Assembly (NCBI GenBank): GCA_027347125.1
Contig: DAIERC010000482.1
Span: 1-5,619 of the forward strand
Direction of reading: 5' to 3'
Source of the DNA: Ignavibacteriales bacterium
GTDB lineage: Bacteria > Bacteroidota > Ignavibacteria > Ignavibacteriales > Ignavibacteriaceae
DNA: 5,619 nt
Positions within the stretch are counted from its first letter, which is position 1, and the number at the start of each line of letters is the position of its first letter. Position numbers and translations under genes: made by a program. This document shows, one piece after another, positions 1 through 5,619 of the stretch. A model generated the notes under the pieces. It was not told the DNA's origin. It made no database searches and saw only the letters and a list, made by a program, of their open reading frames with translations.

Positions 1-1337
1 ACAACATCAATCTTTTCACCTTTCTTAACAACTTCGCCGGGGTGACGGATCTTCTTTGTCCAAGAAAGATCGCTAATGTGAACTAAGCCGTCTATGCCTG
101 GCTCGAGTTCAACAAACACACCAAAGTTTGTTAAGTTGCGCGCAACTCCGTTGTGCTGCGATCCAACAGGATATTTCTTAACAATATCTTGCCATGGATC
201 AGGAGTTAATTGTTTCATACCAAGAGAAATCTTCTTGTCATCTTTATCTAAACTTAAGATAACAGCTTCAACAACTTGTCCCATAGAAACAAATTGAGAA
301 GGATGACTGATATGTTGTGTCCAGCTCATTTCAGAAATGTGAATTAAGCCTTCGATGCCTTTTTGAATTTCGATGAAAGCGCCGTAATCTGTAAGAGAAA
401 CAACGCGTCCGCTAACTTTATTATTAAGTTGGAATCTGCTTTCGATATTTTCCCATGGATGAGGCAATAACTGCTTCAAGCTAAGAGAAATTCTCTTGCG
501 TTCTTTTTCGAAATCTGTAACAACAACTTTGATCTTTTCATCAAGCTTAACAACTTCGCTAGGATGATTAATTCTTCCCCAGCTCAAGTCGGTAATGTGA
601 ATAAGACCATCAACGCCGCCTAAGTCAACGAATACACCAAAGTCTGTAATGGCTTTAACTGCGCCTTCAAGAATTTGACCTTTTTCAAGCTTATCAAGAA
701 TTTCTTTACGTTGATCGGAGATTGTTTCTTCGATAAGAATTTTGTGAGATACAACGATATTTTCTGTAGGAATATTAACTTTAACAATTTTGAAATCCAT
801 TGTTTGACCAACGAAAGCATCAAAATCGCGAACAGGACGAATATCAATTTGTGAACCCGGTAAGAATGCTTCCATTCCCATCAAGTCTACAACCATTCCG
901 CCTTTAATTCTCTTTAAGATTTTGCCCTGAATAATTTCACCGGTTTCGTGGGCGTTAACAACTTTTTCCCAGATGCGCAGGAAGTCTGCTCTTTGTTTGC
1001 TTAATACCAGGTTACCTTCCTGATCTTCAACGCTTTCAAGAACAACTTCTACTTCTTTACCTACTTTTATTTCTTCGGATTCGTGGAATTCACTTTTGGG
1101 GATTGAACCTTCTGATTTAAAACCTACATCCAGAATTACGTTATCGCCTTGAACGCGAACAATTTTACCTTTTACTAATTCACCCTCTTTAACATCCTTA
1201 AAAGATTCGGTGTAAAGTTTAGCTAAGGTTAAGAATTCTTCCTGTGAATATTCTTCATCATTGAATAATTTCTTAGCTTTTTCATAGTCATCTACAGTCG
1301 CTAAATGTTTTTTCGTATCTTTTATTTCTTGGGACAT
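1..1337 (-). CDS. rpsA: 30S ribosomal protein S1, C-terminus cut off by the window edge
   Basis: Ribosomal protein S1 binds mRNA on the 30S subunit and helps unfold it and place it for initiation. The minus-strand frame is open from the ATG at 1337-1335 to base 1 with no stop, giving 445 complete codons. Repeated S1 (OB-fold) domains are visible at about residues 53-116, 133-199, 221-288, 306-374 and from 393 on; the fifth is cut. Domains 3-5 carry the typical S1 pattern, for example TDFGVFVDL, then GLIHITDLSW, then HPSEVV, and domains 3 and 4 each end in a PW-containing linker (PHPWENI, PDPWQDI). Domains 1 and 2 are the diverged ribosome-binding type. Six-domain S1 proteins usually have about 550-600 residues, so the rest of domain 5 and domain 6 probably lie outside. 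The start is set by an AGGAGGA site. cmk lies upstream, as in many bacteria, which supports the call. Confidence 0.97.
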   Translation of the reverse strand, partial: MSQEIKDTKKHLATVDDYEKAKKLFNDEEYSQEEFLTLAKLYTESFKDVKEGELVKGKIVRVQGDNVILDVGFKSEGSIPKSEFHESEEIKVGKEVEVVLESVEDQEGNLVLSKQRADFLRIWEKVVNAHETGEIIQGKILKRIKGGMVVDLMGMEAFLPGSQIDIRPVRDFDAFVGQTMDFKIVKVNIPTENIVVSHKILIEETISDQRKEILDKLEKGQILEGAVKAITDFGVFVDLGGVDGLIHITDLSWGRINHPSEVVKLDEKIKVVVTDFEKERKRISLSLKQLLPHPWENIESRFQLNNKVSGRVVSLTDYGAFIEIQKGIEGLIHISEMSWTQHISHPSQFVSMGQVVEAVILSLDKDDKKISLGMKQLTPDPWQDIVKKYPVGSQHNGVARNLTNFGVFVELEPGIDGLVHISDLSWTKKIRHPGEVVKKGEKIDV

Positions 1338-1340
1338 TAA

Positions 1341-1347
1341 TCCTCCT
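1341..1347 (-). promoter_or_regulatory. Strong Shine-Dalgarno site of rpsA
   Basis: The mRNA strand reads AGGAGGA, then TTA, then ATG. This full-strength site fixes the rpsA start at 1337. It contrasts with cmk, which has no such site, and dnaX, which has only a weak AAAGG. The spacing is short, with three bases between AGGAGGA and ATG. Confidence 0.85.
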
Positions 1348-1367
1348 GAAAAATAATTTATTTCTCT

Positions 1368-1408
1368 CTGTTATTATTGCTCAAAGCCATCGAATAGCAG
1401 TAATACAG
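1368..1408 (-). promoter_or_regulatory. Imperfect hairpin in the cmk-rpsA spacer, possible rpsA leader element
   Basis: On the mRNA strand, CTGTATTACTGCT (1408-1396) can pair with AGCAATAATAACAG (1381-1368). This makes about 12 base pairs with one bulge and one C-A mismatch around a 14-base loop. No U-tract follows directly, so it is not a normal terminator. It ends about 20 bases before the rpsA Shine-Dalgarno site. In E. coli the rpsA leader is structured and S1 represses its own translation through it; a similar role here is inference only. The rest of the 129-base spacer (1338-1466) is AT-rich. A poor sigma70-like pair, TTGAGC and TAAATT, overlaps the hairpin and is not convincing. Confidence 0.4.
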
Positions 1409-1466
1409 GAAAGTTTGTTTAACATAATTAATTATTTATGGCTTTTAATTTTTTAATTTTCATGAA

Positions 1467-2165
1467 TCAAACGGTAATTTCAATCTCATTTTTACCGGCA
1501 ATTTCTTTTACAATTCTTAAAATAGTATTAACCTGTTCTTCAATTGTTACCGAAGAAGTGTCTACTTCAATGGCATCCGAAGATTTCATAAGCGGGCTTA
1601 CTGCTCTTGTAGAATCGATTTTATCTCTTTCAAGAAGATTTTTTTGAACTTCCTGAACCGAGATGTCAATTCCTTTTTCGCCGTATTCTTTTGCACGTCT
1701 TATGGCTCTTTGATCTATTGACGCCGTTAAAAATATTTTTACATCGGCATTCGGAAAAACAACAGTACCGATGTCTCTTCCTTCCATTACAACACCGCCG
1801 TTTTTATTTCCTAGTATCTGTTGCTTTTTTACCATGGCGGTTCTAACACCCTGTATCTTGCTTACATCGCTAACAAACTTATTTACTTCAGGGGTACGAA
1901 TATCTTCCGAGACATCGATCCTGTTTAAAAATACTTTTGTTTTGCCTTCTACATATTCCAGATCAATATCAACCGAATTGGCAATGTGATTTATCTCTTC
2001 AATATTATTAAGAACGTTTTTTTTTATTGCTTCAAGCGTTACGGCTCTGTACATAGCACCGGTATCAATATACAAGTAGCCCAATCTTTGGGCGACAAGT
2101 TTGGCAGTTGTGCTCTTTCCGGAACCTGCCGGGCCATCAATTGCAACTATTAATCTTTTTGACAT
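1467..2165 (-). CDS. cmk: Cytidylate kinase
   Basis: Cytidylate kinase transfers phosphate from ATP to CMP or dCMP in the cytoplasm, feeding CDP and dCDP to RNA, DNA and lipid synthesis. The 232-residue product matches the usual 220-230 residues. The P-loop GPAGSGKS is at residues 11-18. The nucleotide-binding IDTGAMYRA segment is at 33-41, and EGRDIGTVVFP is at 128-138, with the R130-D131 pair that contacts CMP in this family. The LID region carries R153, R156, R157, R180 and R187, and the late motif RDKIDSTRAVSPL begins at R180. The ATG at 2165 is the only start that keeps the N-terminal beta strand before the P-loop. No Shine-Dalgarno site precedes it, and the likely promoter ends six bases upstream. 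It is followed by rpsA on the same strand. No key residue appears to be missing. The stop is TGA. Confidence 0.97.
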   Translation of the reverse strand: MSKRLIVAIDGPAGSGKSTTAKLVAQRLGYLYIDTGAMYRAVTLEAIKKNVLNNIEEINHIANSVDIDLEYVEGKTKVFLNRIDVSEDIRTPEVNKFVSDVSKIQGVRTAMVKKQQILGNKNGGVVMEGRDIGTVVFPNADVKIFLTASIDQRAIRRAKEYGEKGIDISVQEVQKNLLERDKIDSTRAVSPLMKSSDAIEVDTSSVTIEEQVNTILRIVKEIAGKNEIEITV

Positions 2166-2171
2166 AGATTA

Positions 2172-2204
2172 CAAAACTAAGGAATATTTCCCAAATTTTC
2201 AAAA
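2172..2204 (-). promoter_or_regulatory. Probable Bacteroidota-type promoter of cmk (and perhaps rpsA)
   Basis: The minus strand reads TTTTG (2204-2200), then 20 bases, then TAGTTTTG (2179-2172). This fits the known Bacteroidota consensus of TTTG near -33 and TAnnTTTG near -7, with about 19-21 bases between. Only six bases (TAATCT) separate the -7 element from the cmk ATG, so transcription would begin at or within a few bases of the start codon. Such short matches can occur by chance in AT-rich DNA. The position in a 103-base gap, after a gene end and before the cmk-rpsA pair, makes it more believable. Confidence 0.5.
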
Positions 2205-2243
2205 GTAAAAAGCTGTTAAATTTAGTACCTTAGTGATGCAAAA

Positions 2244-2263
2244 AAGCGTTTTTAAGCGTTTTT
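2244..2263. repeat. Two tandem copies of a 10-base repeat between dnaX and cmk
   Basis: The plus strand carries aagcgttttt at 2244-2253 and again, exactly, at 2254-2263, five bases beyond the end of the dnaX stop codon at 2269. On the mRNA strand the second copy and the T-rich sequence after it (AAAAACGCTTTTTT) could form only a short A-U stem. It is too weak to call a terminator. The rest of the spacer (2166-2268) holds the probable cmk promoter and AT-rich sequence. Confidence 0.6.
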
Positions 2264-2268
2264 GAAAA

Positions 2269-3948
2269 TTATTGAATTTCTTCGCCGCCCAGTTCTTCTA
2301 TAATGGCTTTTGCAAACGGGTCATTTTCATTTTGGAAAGAAGATTTTGCCGAAGACCCGGTGCTAGTATTAAAATTAGAAACCGTTTTGTTTTGGCAATT
2401 AAATATCATTTTCTTGCCGAAGTATTCTTCCGTTTTTTGAGCGATATAATCATGGTTGGAATTTATCACTTCTCGATGATGTAAATCTTCTGTGTAGATA
2501 TTTAATTTGTTGCCGTCAAGGTTTAATAGCTTTACGTTTTTTATGGCAGGTCCGAAAATAAGTCCTTTTTCTTTGCTTACCGCATCAACAAAGCCTGCCC
2601 ATTTTTGAACCACAAAATCAAAATTAAATTTGGGATCGGCAATGTTCTCGCTATTTCGAATTGAGTTATTTAGCGAAGGTGAAGAATTTCTGATTACTCT
2701 TTCTCTTTTTTCGTTTACGCTACTTGAAGAATTTGTGCCTGGTTCAGCTGAACGGTTTTGCACGGAAGGGTATTGAATTTTTGACGGTTCGTTTTTTAAG
2801 TTGACTGCCGGTATTTCTTTTAGATTATCTAACACGGAAAGCAATTCGGTAATGGTTGATGATTTTTCCAGTCCTATTAAATGACTGAGAGAGATTTCAA
2901 TTTTTAATTTTTGATTTTGTGTAAAGCGCAGTTCTTGCTGCGTTTTATTTAAGAAATTCAGGATGCGGAGAATGTCTCCCTCGGAAAAGGAATCAGAATA
3001 CTGGATATATCGTTCTTTATAAACGTCGGCAGATTCAACAAGGTCGGCCTTTTTACTTAAAACAACAGTCATAATGTTCCTGAAATGTTCCAGCAGCCCA
3101 TCCATAAAGTCGATAAAATTCCATCCGTTTTCATAAATAGTATTTGTAACTTCGAATACTGTCTTAAAATTTTTATTTAAAACAGCATCGGATATATCGA
3201 AATAAATATCGTCGTCTACAAGATTTAACATTTTAGATACCGTGGATGATTCAATATCGTTCCCGCAGAAAGAGACAATCTGATCAAAAAAACTTTCGGC
3301 ATCGCGCAATGCGCCGTCGGCTTTTTTTGCTATTATTGTTAATGTCTTGTCGTCAATTTTTATATTCTCACTAACGGCTATCTTCGCTAATAAAATTTTA
3401 ATTGTGTCAAGTTGGATTCTTCTAAAATCAAACCGCTGGCATCTCGAAATAATTGTAAGCGGTACTTTGTGCACGTCGGTTGTTGCAAAAATAAAAATTG
3501 TGTGGGCAGGAGGTTCTTCCAACGTTTTTAAAAAAGCGTTGAAAGATTCCTTTGTAAGCATGTGAACTTCATCTATGATGTAAATTTTGTATTTACCTTT
3601 TGTAGGCGCGTACTTAACGGAATCCCTTAATGTTCTTATTTCATCAATACCTCTGTTGGATGCGCCGTCTATCTCAATAATATCTAATGATTGTGTTGAT
3701 TGGATTGACAAACACATTTCACATTCGTTGCATGGTTCGGAGTCTTTGGGATTAAGGCAGTTTAATGCTTTTGCCATAATTCTTGCAGTAGTTGTTTTGC
3801 CCACTCCGCGTGGTCCGGTAAACAAGTAAGCGTGTGCAATTCTGTTGTTCTTAATTGCATTTTTTAAAGTCGCGGTAATATGTTCCTGGCCTACAACTTC
3901 ATCAAACCTTTGCGGGCGCCATTTTCTGGCTGTTACAACGAATGCCAT
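2269..3948 (-). CDS. dnaX: DNA polymerase III subunit gamma/tau (clamp loader ATPase)
   Basis: DnaX is the ATPase of the clamp loader, which puts the beta clamp on primed DNA; the long tau form also links the polymerases and helicase at the fork. The 559-residue protein begins with the family signature ARKWRPQRFDEVVGQEH. Walker A (GPRGVGKT) is at 45-52. The zinc-binding cysteines are C64, C73, C76 and C79. Walker B with D126 and E127 (IIDEVH), the sensor 1 ATTDVHK near 155-161, the arginine-finger SRC at 168-170 and the sensor 2 GALRD with R215 are all intact. The clamp-loader collar domain extends to about 370. A Ser/Asn-rich linker (about 385-440) and a tau-type C-terminal domain follow, ending in DPFAKAIIEELGGEEIQ, which resembles the conserved end of many DnaX proteins. 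The ATG at 3948 has a weak AAAGG site six bases upstream. It lies 19 bases after msrC. A possible frameshift site is listed separately. Confidence 0.97.
   Translation of the reverse strand: MAFVVTARKWRPQRFDEVVGQEHITATLKNAIKNNRIAHAYLFTGPRGVGKTTTARIMAKALNCLNPKDSEPCNECEMCLSIQSTQSLDIIEIDGASNRGIDEIRTLRDSVKYAPTKGKYKIYIIDEVHMLTKESFNAFLKTLEEPPAHTIFIFATTDVHKVPLTIISRCQRFDFRRIQLDTIKILLAKIAVSENIKIDDKTLTIIAKKADGALRDAESFFDQIVSFCGNDIESSTVSKMLNLVDDDIYFDISDAVLNKNFKTVFEVTNTIYENGWNFIDFMDGLLEHFRNIMTVVLSKKADLVESADVYKERYIQYSDSFSEGDILRILNFLNKTQQELRFTQNQKLKIEISLSHLIGLEKSSTITELLSVLDNLKEIPAVNLKNEPSKIQYPSVQNRSAEPGTNSSSSVNEKRERVIRNSSPSLNNSIRNSENIADPKFNFDFVVQKWAGFVDAVSKEKGLIFGPAIKNVKLLNLDGNKLNIYTEDLHHREVINSNHDYIAQKTEEYFGKKMIFNCQNKTVSNFNTSTGSSAKSSFQNENDPFAKAIIEELGGEEIQ
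2744..2797 (-). other. Candidate -1 frameshift site and short extension in dnaX
   Basis: At dnaX codons 384-386 the message reads TTA AAA AAC, so A AAA AAC (2797-2791) is an X XXY YYZ slippery heptamer in the correct frame. A -1 slip would add 15 residues (RTVKNSIPFRAKPFS) and stop at TGA 2746-2744. The product would be about 401 residues, keeping the ATPase and collar domains and losing the tau part, as E. coli gamma does. Against it, no purine-rich stimulator is obvious upstream, and no strong hairpin follows at the usual distance. The palindrome GTTCAGCTGAAC (2753-2742) is 37 bases downstream. A AAA AAC is also weaker than A AAA AAG in E. coli. Confidence 0.35.
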
Positions 3949-3967
3949 TATTTGCCTTTAACATTAT

Positions 3968-4456
3968 TTATAAAATTTCCGTTACCAGAAATTGACATAT
4001 CTCTTCCAGATATTTTTTATCCACTTCACTAAATGAGTTTAAATCGGTGCTGTCCAGGTCCAATACTCCGAACAGGTTGCCGTCTTTAATAATAGGTATA
4101 ACTATTTCCGAATTTGAATCGGGATCGCATGAAATATGACCGGGGAATTTGCTAACATCCGGTACGATAATAGTCGTTTTTAATTTTGCAGAAGTTCCGC
4201 AAACACCTTTGCCGATTGCAATGCTCGTACAGGCAACCTTTCCCTGAAAAGGGCCAAGGAATAATTTTTCCCCGTCGTAAAGATAAAATCCAACCCAGCT
4301 GATCTTCTGAAAAGTTTGTTTCAACGCCGCAGTAAAATTGGATAAATTAGATAATGAATTATCGTCTTTATCAAGCAGTAATTTTATTTGACTGATTAAA
4401 AATTTATACTGCTCTTCAATGGTTAAACTTTTATCAACGGTTATCGAGTCAGACAA
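3968..4456 (-). CDS. msrC: Free methionine-(R)-sulfoxide reductase (GAF domain, MsrC/YebR type)
   Basis: This enzyme reduces free, not protein-bound, methionine-R-sulfoxide in the cytoplasm using cysteine thiols recycled by thioredoxin. The 162-residue product is one GAF domain, the usual size for the family. The family motifs are present in order: WVGFYLYDGEKLFLGPFQGKVAC (54-76), IGKGVCGTSA (81-90), VPDVSKFPGHISCD (98-111), SNSEIVIPI (114-122) and LFGVLDLDS (from about 128). Cysteines C76, C86 and C110 are spaced 10 and 24 apart, exactly as the active cysteines of E. coli MsrC (84, 94, 118), so the protein should be an active enzyme rather than a GAF sensor. The start is TTG at 4456, one base after the lon stop. 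No ATG lies near the N-terminus, and AAGGA precedes the TTG by six bases. The pairing with lon suggests coexpression under protein or oxidative stress, which is inference. Confidence 0.93.
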   Translation of the reverse strand: MSDSITVDKSLTIEEQYKFLISQIKLLLDKDDNSLSNLSNFTAALKQTFQKISWVGFYLYDGEKLFLGPFQGKVACTSIAIGKGVCGTSAKLKTTIIVPDVSKFPGHISCDPDSNSEIVIPIIKDGNLFGVLDLDSTDLNSFSEVDKKYLEEICQFLVTEIL

Positions 4457-4457
4457 A

Positions 4458-5619
4458 TTATTTCCTTTTCTTAACTATCTTTTTTGATTTCTTCGATACC
4501 ATGCTTTTTTTGTTAGGTAACTTATAATCTTCGAACAGATAAGAGATTGCATCTTCAATTTTTTCTATCGGTATTATTTTTAATCCGTCTTTAACTGAAT
4601 CTTGAATTTCCGTTAAATCTATTTCGTTTTCCTTCGGAATTAAAATAGTTTTAATTCCGTTTCTCTTAGCGGCGAGTAATTTTTCATTTAAGCCTCCGAT
4701 GGGAAGCACGTTGCCCCGTAATGTAATTTCGCCCGTCATTGCAACCGCATTTGAAGCCGGTTTGCCGCTTACTGCCGAAAGAAGCGCCATTGCCATTGTA
4801 ATGCCCGCCGAAGGTCCGTCTTTGGGTATTGAGCCTTCGGGAATATGAATATGGATTTCTTTGCCTTTGAAGAAATTCGGATCTATGCATAAATCTTTGG
4901 CACTGGAACGTATATAACTAAGAGCGGCCTGCGCGGATTCCTTCATTACATTACCGAGTTGACCTGTTAGAGTTAACCTTTCTGAACCGTTCATAATAGT
5001 TACATCCACGGTTAAAATTTCTCCGCCTACGCTCGTCCATGCTAATCCCGTTACGCTGCCAATTTTGAATTGTTTATCGTGCTTATGGGCCCGGTACCTT
5101 GGAACTTTTAAATATTCTTCTACTTTTGCTTCATCAACCAGATATTTGTTCTTTGATTTCGCTTTGCCGTTTTTAGATTCGTGCAGTACAATATCGCGCG
5201 CTAGTTTTCTACATATGGATGCTAATTCTCTTTCAAGGTTTCTTACGCCGGCTTCACGGGTGTATTCTGAAATTATTTTTTTTATCGCTTCGTCGGTAAT
5301 TGTAACATTTTTATTTGTTAAACCGTGATTTTCCAGCTGTTTGCTTACAATATGTCGTTTTGCAATTTCAATTTTATCGTACTCAAGATAGCCTGGCAGT
5401 TCAATTATTTCCATTCTGTCTTGAAGCGGAAGGGGAATATTATATCTTACGTTAGCTGTGGTTATAAACATAACCTGAGATAAATCATAATCTACTTCCA
5501 GGTAATGATCGCTAAAAGTATGGTTCTGCTCAGGGTCTAAAACTTCAAGCATTGCCGATGAAGGGTCGCCTCTAAAGTCCATACTCATTTTATCGATTTC
5601 GTCAAGAAGCATAACCGGA
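4458..5619 (-). CDS. lon: ATP-dependent protease Lon, C-terminal half (N-terminus beyond the window)
   Basis: Lon is a hexameric cytoplasmic AAA+ serine protease that unfolds and degrades damaged and short-lived regulatory proteins. The frame runs off the right edge. The first visible residues, PVMLLDEIDKM, are the Walker B region, so the methionine at 5612 is internal and not the start. Sensor 1 (ITTAN), the arginine-finger segment PLQDRME and the sensor 2 REAGVRNLER follow. The protease domain holds the catalytic serine in PKDGPSAG (codon 4811-4809) and the catalytic lysine in GGLNEKLLAAK (codon 4682-4680). They are 43 residues apart, as in E. coli Lon (S679, K722). A lysine-rich insertion (KNGKAKSKNK) lies between the AAA+ and protease domains, and the protein ends in a very basic tail (KKSKKIVKKRK). 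About 387 residues are visible, so roughly half of a typical Lon of about 800 residues is missing. msrC follows after one base. Confidence 0.97.
   Translation of the reverse strand, partial: PVMLLDEIDKMSMDFRGDPSSAMLEVLDPEQNHTFSDHYLEVDYDLSQVMFITTANVRYNIPLPLQDRMEIIELPGYLEYDKIEIAKRHIVSKQLENHGLTNKNVTITDEAIKKIISEYTREAGVRNLERELASICRKLARDIVLHESKNGKAKSKNKYLVDEAKVEEYLKVPRYRAHKHDKQFKIGSVTGLAWTSVGGEILTVDVTIMNGSERLTLTGQLGNVMKESAQAALSYIRSSAKDLCIDPNFFKGKEIHIHIPEGSIPKDGPSAGITMAMALLSAVSGKPASNAVAMTGEITLRGNVLPIGGLNEKLLAAKRNGIKTILIPKENEIDLTEIQDSVKDGLKIIPIEKIEDAISYLFEDYKLPNKKSMVSKKSKKIVKKRK
4463..4467 (-). promoter_or_regulatory. Ribosome binding site of msrC inside the end of lon
   Basis: The mRNA strand reads AAGGA here, within the last lysine and arginine codons of lon, six bases before the TTG start of msrC. 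It supports the TTG as the start. The lon stop (TAA, 4460-4458) and this start are one base apart, so ribosomes finishing lon could restart on msrC. Confidence 0.6.

Noticed and set aside
620..847. A 75-codon minus-strand open frame
   Set aside because: It lies wholly inside rpsA in another frame. The rpsA frame encodes clear S1 domains there, while this frame gives a Leu/Lys-rich product with no recognisable motif.
1424..1435. 12-base palindrome ataattaattat in the cmk-rpsA spacer
   Set aside because: It is made only of A and T in an AT-rich spacer, where such palindromes are common by chance. No second half-site or known operator form was seen.
1438..1647. A plus-strand open frame opposite the end of cmk
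   Set aside because: It is antisense to conserved cmk codons, has no ribosome binding site and its product resembles no family I know. The same holds for the plus-strand frames opposite rpsA (94-297), cmk (1771-1989), dnaX (2272-2484, 3347-3565, 3587-3829) and lon (5065-5328).
2240..2263. Possible terminator after dnaX
   Set aside because: The only stem on the mRNA strand is a short A-U pairing around CGC. It lacks the GC-rich stem of an intrinsic terminator.
3284..3291. T TTT TTT run in dnaX around codons 219-221
   Set aside because: It is likewise within the conserved ATPase module. Slippage there would give a broken protein, and the run is explained by Phe-Phe codons.
3316..3322. Slippery A AAA AAA run in dnaX at codons 207-209, followed by GC-rich sequence
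   Set aside because: The heptamer is in the right frame, but a -1 product would end about 12 codons later, inside the ATPase region and without the collar domain, so it would not make a working gamma subunit. It codes for ordinary Lys-Lys.
4684..4890. A 68-codon minus-strand open frame inside lon
   Set aside because: It overlaps the Lon catalytic core in another frame, where the real frame carries PKDGPSAG. It is a frame shadow.
5610..5612. ATG at the right edge as a lon start
   Set aside because: The codons upstream (Pro-Val) continue the conserved Lon Walker B segment, so this methionine is internal and the gene is cut by the window edge.
1..5619. A previously undescribed system such as defence, mobile element, RNA element or gene cluster
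   Set aside because: All five genes are recognisable housekeeping genes with intact key residues, and the spacers are short. Nothing supports a novel system beyond the small regulatory candidates reported.

Overview
The window is a piece of an ordinary bacterial chromosome. All five protein genes lie on the minus strand and are read from right to left: lon (3' part only), a free methionine-(R)-sulfoxide reductase gene (msrC type), dnaX, cmk and rpsA (5' part only). No RNA gene, insertion sequence, CRISPR array, phage gene or transferred segment is visible. Every stretch longer than about 130 bases is accounted for by a gene. The DNA is AT-rich.

The organism is most likely a member of the Bacteroidota/Chlorobiota/Ignavibacteriota group. 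This is an inference from three things: the character of the proteins, the weak or missing Shine-Dalgarno sequences at cmk and dnaX, and a sequence before cmk that fits the Bacteroidota promoter form (TTTG, about 20 bases, TAnnTTTG). The strong Shine-Dalgarno sequence before rpsA is less typical of core Bacteroidia, so an Ignavibacteria-like relative is plausible. A protein search would settle this.

Layout in order of transcription. Bases 5619-4458 hold the C-terminal half of the Lon protease, from the Walker B motif to a basic tail. One base after its stop, msrC (4456-3968) begins at a TTG codon whose ribosome binding site lies in the last codons of lon. After 19 bases comes dnaX (3948-2269), the clamp-loader subunit gene. 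These three genes look like one transcription unit. A 103-base spacer follows, with a tandem 10-base repeat and a probable promoter placed almost on top of the cmk start. cmk (2165-1467) and rpsA (1337 to beyond base 1) form the widely conserved cmk-rpsA pair. They are separated by a 129-base spacer that can fold into a hairpin and ends in a strong ribosome binding site.

The genes serve general housekeeping: protein quality control (Lon), repair of oxidised free methionine (MsrC), chromosome replication (DnaX), pyrimidine nucleotide supply (Cmk) and translation initiation (S1). I found no sign of an undescribed system. The observations most worth checking are a possible -1 frameshift site in dnaX, placed where it would yield a gamma-like short subunit, and a promoter that may give cmk a leaderless or nearly leaderless mRNA.
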